Source: an uncultured Cryomorphaceae bacterium | Lineage (GTDB): Bacteria > Bacteroidota > Bacteroidia > Flavobacteriales > Schleiferiaceae | Reading direction: 5' to 3' | Assembly: GCA_913043005.1 (NCBI GenBank) | Contig: CAJWKU010000008.1 | Location: forward strand, 17,615-81,614 | DNA length: 64,000 nucleotides | In this document: positions 60,657-64,000 of the stretch, in pieces | Layout of the letters: each line of letters opens with the position of its first letter | Numbering within the stretch: the stretch's first letter is position 1 | Translations under genes and position numbers: made by a program | Notes under the pieces: model-generated | Seen by the model: only the letters and a program-made list of their open reading frames with translations | What the model was told of the DNA's origin: nothing | Database searches by the model: none

Positions 60657-61268
60657 TTACAATGTTTTATTAAAGCCCCCTGCCCACAAGCCAATATATG
60701 CACTTAAAAAACCTAAAAAACCACCAACGATTACGTCATGTAGCCAATGCATATTCAAATATATTCTTGAAATAGCAACGATTAAAGCAAGTAAAGCCAT
60801 AAATAAGGGGACTCGCAATTTGGGAAACACCAAGCTAGACCATAGCGAAACCCATGCAACTGTAATACTTGTATGTCCTGAAGGAAAACTCTTTCTATAG
60901 CTTACAACTAAACCTTCAATAGGTTCTAGATTCTCAAAAACAGACATTGGACGCAATGCATCGGACAAGAAGAACTTTCCTATTTGAGGTAAAAAACCCC
61001 CAAGAGATAATCCTATTAAAAGAGAATAGAGAACTCTTATTTTATGGGATTTACCTTGTTTCCAGGGAAAAAATATCGCCATTAATAATATTGCAGGAAT
61101 TAATACATATTCCTCTCCAATCCTGGTTGCATATAAAAAGAAAAAATCAAGAATTTCAGATCTTAAAGATTGAAGCGACAAATGAAAATTTTGGCTCCCG
61201 TTTATACCATAAATTAGAGATAAGAAAGACCAAAAAATTAAAAAATAGTAAGTGAACTTCTTGTTCAC
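60657..61268 (-). CDS. PAP2-family membrane phosphatase
   Basis: Membrane acid phosphatase, 203 residues, about five to six helices. The tripartite signature is present: KFFLSDALRP near residue 87 (K-x6-RP), SFPSGHTS near 118-125 and SRIYLNMHWLHDVIVGG near 167-183. Typical substrates are undecaprenyl pyrophosphate, phosphatidic acid or phosphatidylglycerol phosphate; the sequence does not choose among them. It starts with GTG at 61268, overlapping the START-like stop as GTGA. It is convergent with nothing and is followed by fabG 24 bases later, so the three may form one unit. Confidence 0.92.
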   Translation of the reverse strand: MNKKFTYYFLIFWSFLSLIYGINGSQNFHLSLQSLRSEILDFFFLYATRIGEEYVLIPAILLMAIFFPWKQGKSHKIRVLYSLLIGLSLGGFLPQIGKFFLSDALRPMSVFENLEPIEGLVVSYRKSFPSGHTSITVAWVSLWSSLVFPKLRVPLFMALLALIVAISRIYLNMHWLHDVIVGGFLGFLSAYIGLWAGGFNKTL

Positions 61269-61651
61269 GACCCAATAGTCCGGAGTAAGGTTTTAATTTG
61301 GCTTTCCCATAAAAGCTTCATTTCATCCTCCTCTTCTTCTTCAGCAAAATCGGTGACAACAAGAAGACCTGCACCAGTTAACTCATCAAACTGAATTCTA
61401 AACTCAAAGCTGAATTTCTCCTTGCTATCGTCATGATCCCATTTGAACTGGATGAATTGATTTTGCTTCTTTTTTACTAAGTGAGCAATCTCTTCAGAAT
61501 CATTCCAGAAAAAAGTAAAAGTATCACCACGAGAATTAACATCATCACAGAACCATTCAGAAAGACCACTAGGAGTACTTAAAAAGCTGTAGATCATCGC
61601 AGCTGAGCTGCGAATTGGAAATTCAAGTGATATTTTAACGCGGTCTGACAT
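61265..61651 (-). CDS. START-like (SRPBCC-fold) protein
   Basis: Small protein of 128 residues from the Bacteroidota START-like family. The pattern is VKISLEFPIRSSAAMIYSFLSTPSGLSEWFCDDVN at residues 5-39, then a beta-sheet stretch with EEIAHLVKKKQNQFIQFKWD. An acidic segment EEEEEDEMKLLWESQIKTLLRTIG leads to the C-terminus. It has no signal peptide. Function is unknown; the fold binds hydrophobic ligands. It is the first gene of an operon with the PAP2 phosphatase and possibly fabG. Confidence 0.9.
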   Translation of the reverse strand: MSDRVKISLEFPIRSSAAMIYSFLSTPSGLSEWFCDDVNSRGDTFTFFWNDSEEIAHLVKKKQNQFIQFKWDHDDSKEKFSFEFRIQFDELTGAGLLVVTDFAEEEEEDEMKLLWESQIKTLLRTIGS

Positions 61652-61769
61652 AGTTTTTAATGACGAGCTTTTTAGTAATAATTAATACTGCAATATAATA
61701 GCATAATTCGTATGGCAAAAACTAAATGTAAAAAGATTACACACATCTTTCAACATTATAAAATAAAGG

Positions 61770-61800
61770 TTGGCTCTAACGGGTTTCCACTCTATTTTTG
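61770..61800 (+). promoter_or_regulatory. Promoter of the tRNA-Met gene (TTG-N20-TATTTTTG)
   Basis: TTG at 61770-61772 and TATTTTTG at 61793-61800 are 20 bases apart; the box ends 11 bases before the mature tRNA 5' end. Confidence 0.7.
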
Positions 61801-61811
61801 CCCCTTGAAAT

Positions 61812-61885
61812 GGCGAGGTAGCTCAGAAGGTTAGAGCGCAGGATTCATAACCCTGAGGTCGGGAGTTCAATTCTCCCTCTCGCTA
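61812..61885 (+). tRNA. tRNA-Met (anticodon CAT)
   Basis: The 74-base sequence folds as a cloverleaf: acceptor GGCGAGG with TCTCGCT, a D-stem GCTC/GAGC, an anticodon loop TTCATAA and a T-arm GGGAG-TTCAATT-CTCCC; position 73 is A and CCA is not encoded. The acceptor ends are G1-U72 and G7-U66 wobbles, and 31-39 is an A-C mismatch. The anticodon stem has GGA/CCC, not the three G-C pairs of initiator tRNA, so this is more likely elongator tRNA-Met, although a lysidine-modified Ile2 tRNA cannot be excluded by sequence alone. It has its own promoter and an intrinsic terminator. Confidence 0.93.
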
Positions 61886-61888
61886 CAG

Positions 61889-61918
61889 GCCCTTCAGTTG
61901 ATTCTGAGGGGCTTTTTT
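61889..61918 (+). terminator. Intrinsic terminator after tRNA-Met
   Basis: GCCCTTCAG-TTGATT-CTGAGGGGC is a 9-bp stem with one G-U pair followed by six T, starting 4 bases after the tRNA. Confidence 0.85.
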
Positions 61919-62676
61919 GTTGGGTAGGTTATGAGTATTGTTTTTTGCCAATACACTTATTTTTAGGCACTTAATTGTCAAAAAGCCTTCCAGCGCTCTA
62001 ACCCTTATCAATATTTAAGAACTTGTTTTACCAGTTAGTGACTGATTATTAATAGTCTAATGTAATGGTAAAATATTAAAGAAATAACCCCATTTCTGTC
62101 ACCAATTTCTGTCACCATTTGAATGTTCATTATTGAATACAACGACTCTATTAGGGCAAAATCTATATATCCTAGATTATTGCACTTTGTAAAGCCAACT
62201 TATCGAGATTGCAAATCTTCCCTTCTACTCTCTTCAGAGTTCTGGTATTAAAGCGCCACTATTCCTTGACCACTTCAAAAACAATCACCTACCTATTATA
62301 TGCCTGGATTTAAACTCATAGATTTTACCCACCAGGCTCTGTCAGTCGTACGACAGAAATCGGGCTGGTTGCTGACCAAGTAGTATCAAAATGAAAATGG
62401 TCGCATCTCGCTAGCATCTTTACATCATTCAGATATTTCCTTTTCTTGTTTGAGGTTTTTTCGGGGCGGTTACTAGCGGCACACCTTTAGAGTCAAACGC
62501 TGAAATCACTCCTTCTATATGCGTAGAACTTGTCTACATATATATAACGGAGTCAAAATATGATTTTGCGTTTTGGTTTAAAATAAATTGAAAAACAATT
62601 GATTAATCAGTTTTCAGGCATTCTCTTCTTTCAAATCAGAGACTTTTAACTTTATACTATTCTCTATTTAAAGAGT
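61919..62676. other. Gene-free stretch between tRNA-Met and the BspA-like gene
   Basis: About 760 bases with no convincing reading frame on either strand. It contains a 13-bp tandem direct repeat ATTTCTGTCACCA (62092-62104 and 62105-62117), an inverted repeat GCCTGG/CCAGGC (62302-62307 and 62332-62337) and, 1 base further on, the 10-bp palindrome GTCGTACGAC at 62345-62354 (inside the larger CTGTC...GACAG at 62339-62356). Base composition is less A-rich than ordinary intergenic DNA around it, and short broken frames are seen on the minus strand. It may be a decayed gene or a structured RNA; neither can be proven here. Confidence 0.5.
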
Positions 62677-64000
62677 CTAAACATACCCTTTTTTCCACGG
62701 GAAGAGTTTTAAATTTAAACGATGAATAGGTCCCTTTGGCTTAAGAGACCTGTTGTATAACCTGATTATTTCTTTAAAATCCCTTACCTCCCATTTTAAA
62801 TATTCTCCTTTTTCCATTCTTGCATAGTCAGATGTAATCATCTTTTCAGACCTAACCCTTTTGTAGTCATATATAAGAGCAACAATTCCGGTTGACGTTC
62901 CCACTAAGTAACCAATAGCAGCACCACCAAGAAATCCTAATCTATATTCTCCAGCCGAAGCATTATTAATATCATAATTCACCCCAGCAAAGAATCCTCC
63001 AACACTTCCTGCCAGGGTTAATGCCGTAGCTTGTAAAAGACCTTTAGTAGGTTCCCTTTTCAAAGTTTCTCCATCTGTAAACCAAACTTTATAATCTGTT
63101 AACTTGATTATTTCATAGAACTGATTATAGGTAATTTCCTTCTCCCCTTGGAAGAATTGACCGTTCTCATACCTAAGTTCTGCTGTTTTTGGACAAGTTC
63201 CCCATACTGGGTGGTTTCCGACTAGTAAGCCCCCGCCGGATGCGAAATTATTTGGCATTAATGTCAAATTATTAACACACCATTGAGATAAATTTTGATT
63301 AAATGAAGTAGAATAATAAAATATATAATTCATATTAGTCACATTACTCACATCCCAACTGCCAATATTTTGATTGAATGAACTTGCTCTATAAAACAAA
63401 CCACTCATATCAGTAACATTACTCACATCCCAATTCCCAATATCTTGATTGAATGAAATTGCCCCAGAGAACATACTCTCCATATTAGTCACATTACTCA
63501 CATCCCAACTACCGATGTCTTGATTGAATGAACTTGCGTTATCGAACATATTCCCCATATTCGTCACATTACTCACATCCCATCTACCTATGTCTTGATT
63601 GAATGAACTTGCGTTACCGAACATATAATTCATATCAGTAACATTACTCACATCCCAACTGCCAATATCTTGATTGAATGAACTTGCTCTATAAAACAAA
63701 CCACTCATATCAGTAACATTACTCACATCCCATCTACCTATGTCTTGATTGAATGAACTAGAGCTACCGAACATATAATTCATATTAGTCACATTACTAA
63801 CATCCCAACTGCCAATATCTTGATTGAATGAACTTGCGACATAGAATATCTCACTCATATCAGTAACATTACTCACATCCCAACTACCAATATCTTGATT
63901 GAATGAACTTGCATTAATGAACATCCCATTCATATCAGTAACATTACTCAAGTCCCAACTACCAATATCTTGATTGAATGAGGTAGCACCATTAAACATC
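62677..64000 (-). CDS. BspA-like (DUF285) repeat protein, partial at the window edge
   Basis: The C-terminal 440 residues of a longer protein; the upstream part lies beyond 64000. Residues 1-250 are ten 25-residue units with consensus [21 protein letters not shown], the BspA/DUF285 surface-repeat family often used in adhesion. A Cys/Gly-rich end cap follows (to about 275). The rest is unusual: a WFTDGE segment, two Gly-rich hydrophobic helices (about 320-340 and 353-378; [23 protein letters not shown]) and a basic tail of about 60 residues ending KKGYV. There is no T9SS sorting domain. The topology suggests anchoring in a membrane rather than type IX release. Codon use looks similar to its neighbours. 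Confidence 0.85.
   Translation of the reverse strand, partial: MFNGATSFNQDIGSWDLSNVTDMNGMFINASSFNQDIGSWDVSNVTDMSEIFYVASSFNQDIGSWDVSNVTNMNYMFGSSSSFNQDIGRWDVSNVTDMSGLFYRASSFNQDIGSWDVSNVTDMNYMFGNASSFNQDIGRWDVSNVTNMGNMFDNASSFNQDIGSWDVSNVTNMESMFSGAISFNQDIGNWDVSNVTDMSGLFYRASSFNQNIGSWDVSNVTNMNYIFYYSTSFNQNLSQWCVNNLTLMPNNFASGGGLLVGNHPVWGTCPKTAELRYENGQFFQGEKEITYNQFYEIIKLTDYKVWFTDGETLKREPTKGLLQATALTLAGSVGGFFAGVNYDINNASAGEYRLGFLGGAAIGYLVGTSTGIVALIYDYKRVRSEKMITSDYARMEKGEYLKWEVRDFKEIIRLYNRSLKPKGPIHRLNLKLFPWKKGYV
63250..63999. repeat. Ten tandem 75-bp repeats in the BspA-like gene
   Basis: Ten in-frame units of 75 bases, each with the recurring string ATCTTGATTGAATGA on the plus strand and long identical blocks. 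Some non-adjacent units (for example those carrying [10 protein letters not shown], near 63385 and 63685) are almost identical. Copy number can change by recombination without breaking the frame, and assembly errors are likely here. Confidence 0.92.

Noticed and set aside
61812..62676. Integration site or genomic island at the tRNA
   Set aside because: No integrase, no duplicated tRNA 3' end and no phage-type gene were found; the next gene is a surface repeat protein, but the window ends too early to exclude an island completely.
63250..63999. CRISPR-like regular repeat spacing
   Set aside because: The 75-bp units are continuous coding sequence for protein repeats without unique spacers, and no cas genes are present.

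Overview
The window is AT-rich, gene-dense chromosomal DNA from a member of the Bacteroidota, most likely a Flavobacteriales-type organism. The evidence is consistent: most promoters carry the Bacteroidota -7 box TAnnTTTG rather than a TATAAT box, Shine-Dalgarno sequences are nearly absent, and the gene families are typical of the phylum (S46 dipeptidyl-peptidase, T9SS-sorted CotH protein, OstA-like protein, TIGR02757, START-like protein, BtuG-type lipoprotein, separate sucC and sucD). Family or genus cannot be fixed from the sequence. No phage, plasmid, insertion sequence or CRISPR array is visible.

Layout. 1-3222 (minus): ftsK, lolA and the first 29 codons of an LptF/LptG permease. 3277-6005: arginase overlapping argS. 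6012-10483 (minus): secreted C1 peptidase, 3-hydroxyacyl-CoA dehydrogenase, polyprenyl glycosylphosphotransferase and an overlapping lipoprotein. 10539-13556: pcm, smpB, pyrD and an HMG-CoA lyase-like gene. 13576-16701: a cobalamin riboswitch controlling a BtuB-like receptor and a BtuG-like surface lipoprotein. 16731-20935: small membrane proteins, a MazG-like pyrophosphohydrolase, OstA-like protein, purA and a Fur-family regulator. 21000-31258: OmpA/TPR protein, TIGR02757, LolD-like ATPase, sucC, pnuC, a three-gene overlapping operon, PhoD-like and M14 enzymes and a BaiN-type flavoprotein. 31290-36510: a probable damage-inducible mutagenesis cassette (self-cleaving XRE-S24 repressor, DinB, short DnaE). 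36623-44315 (mostly minus): CotH/T9SS protein, AlkA-like glycosylase, TPR protein, beta-barrel protein, gyrA. 44477-51037: clpC, DUF493, AAA ATPase, recQ, fmt, HU. 51129-61651: oxidoreductase, pdxH, yqgE, class IV aminotransferase, sucD, S46 peptidase, TlpA-like lipoprotein, dbpA, fabG, PAP2 phosphatase and START-like protein. 61812-61885: tRNA-Met(CAT). 61919-62676: gene-free. 62677-64000: a BspA-like repeat protein running off the end.

Regulation. TAnnTTTG-like boxes could be placed upstream of about twenty genes. In many the box ends only 4-7 bases before the start codon, which predicts leaderless transcripts. Several intergenic regions hold back-to-back boxes for divergent genes, and at 52792-52800 one near-palindromic box seems to serve both directions. 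Tight 4-base ATGA/GTGA overlaps are common inside operons.

No wholly new defence or mobile system was found. The loci most worth a second look are the mutagenesis cassette with its operator inside the promoter spacer and a G9 tract inside dinB, the riboswitch-BtuB-BtuG locus, the arginase-argS coupling, the near-identical 75-bp repeats of the BspA-like gene with its unusual membrane C-terminus, and the structured gene-free stretch after the tRNA.
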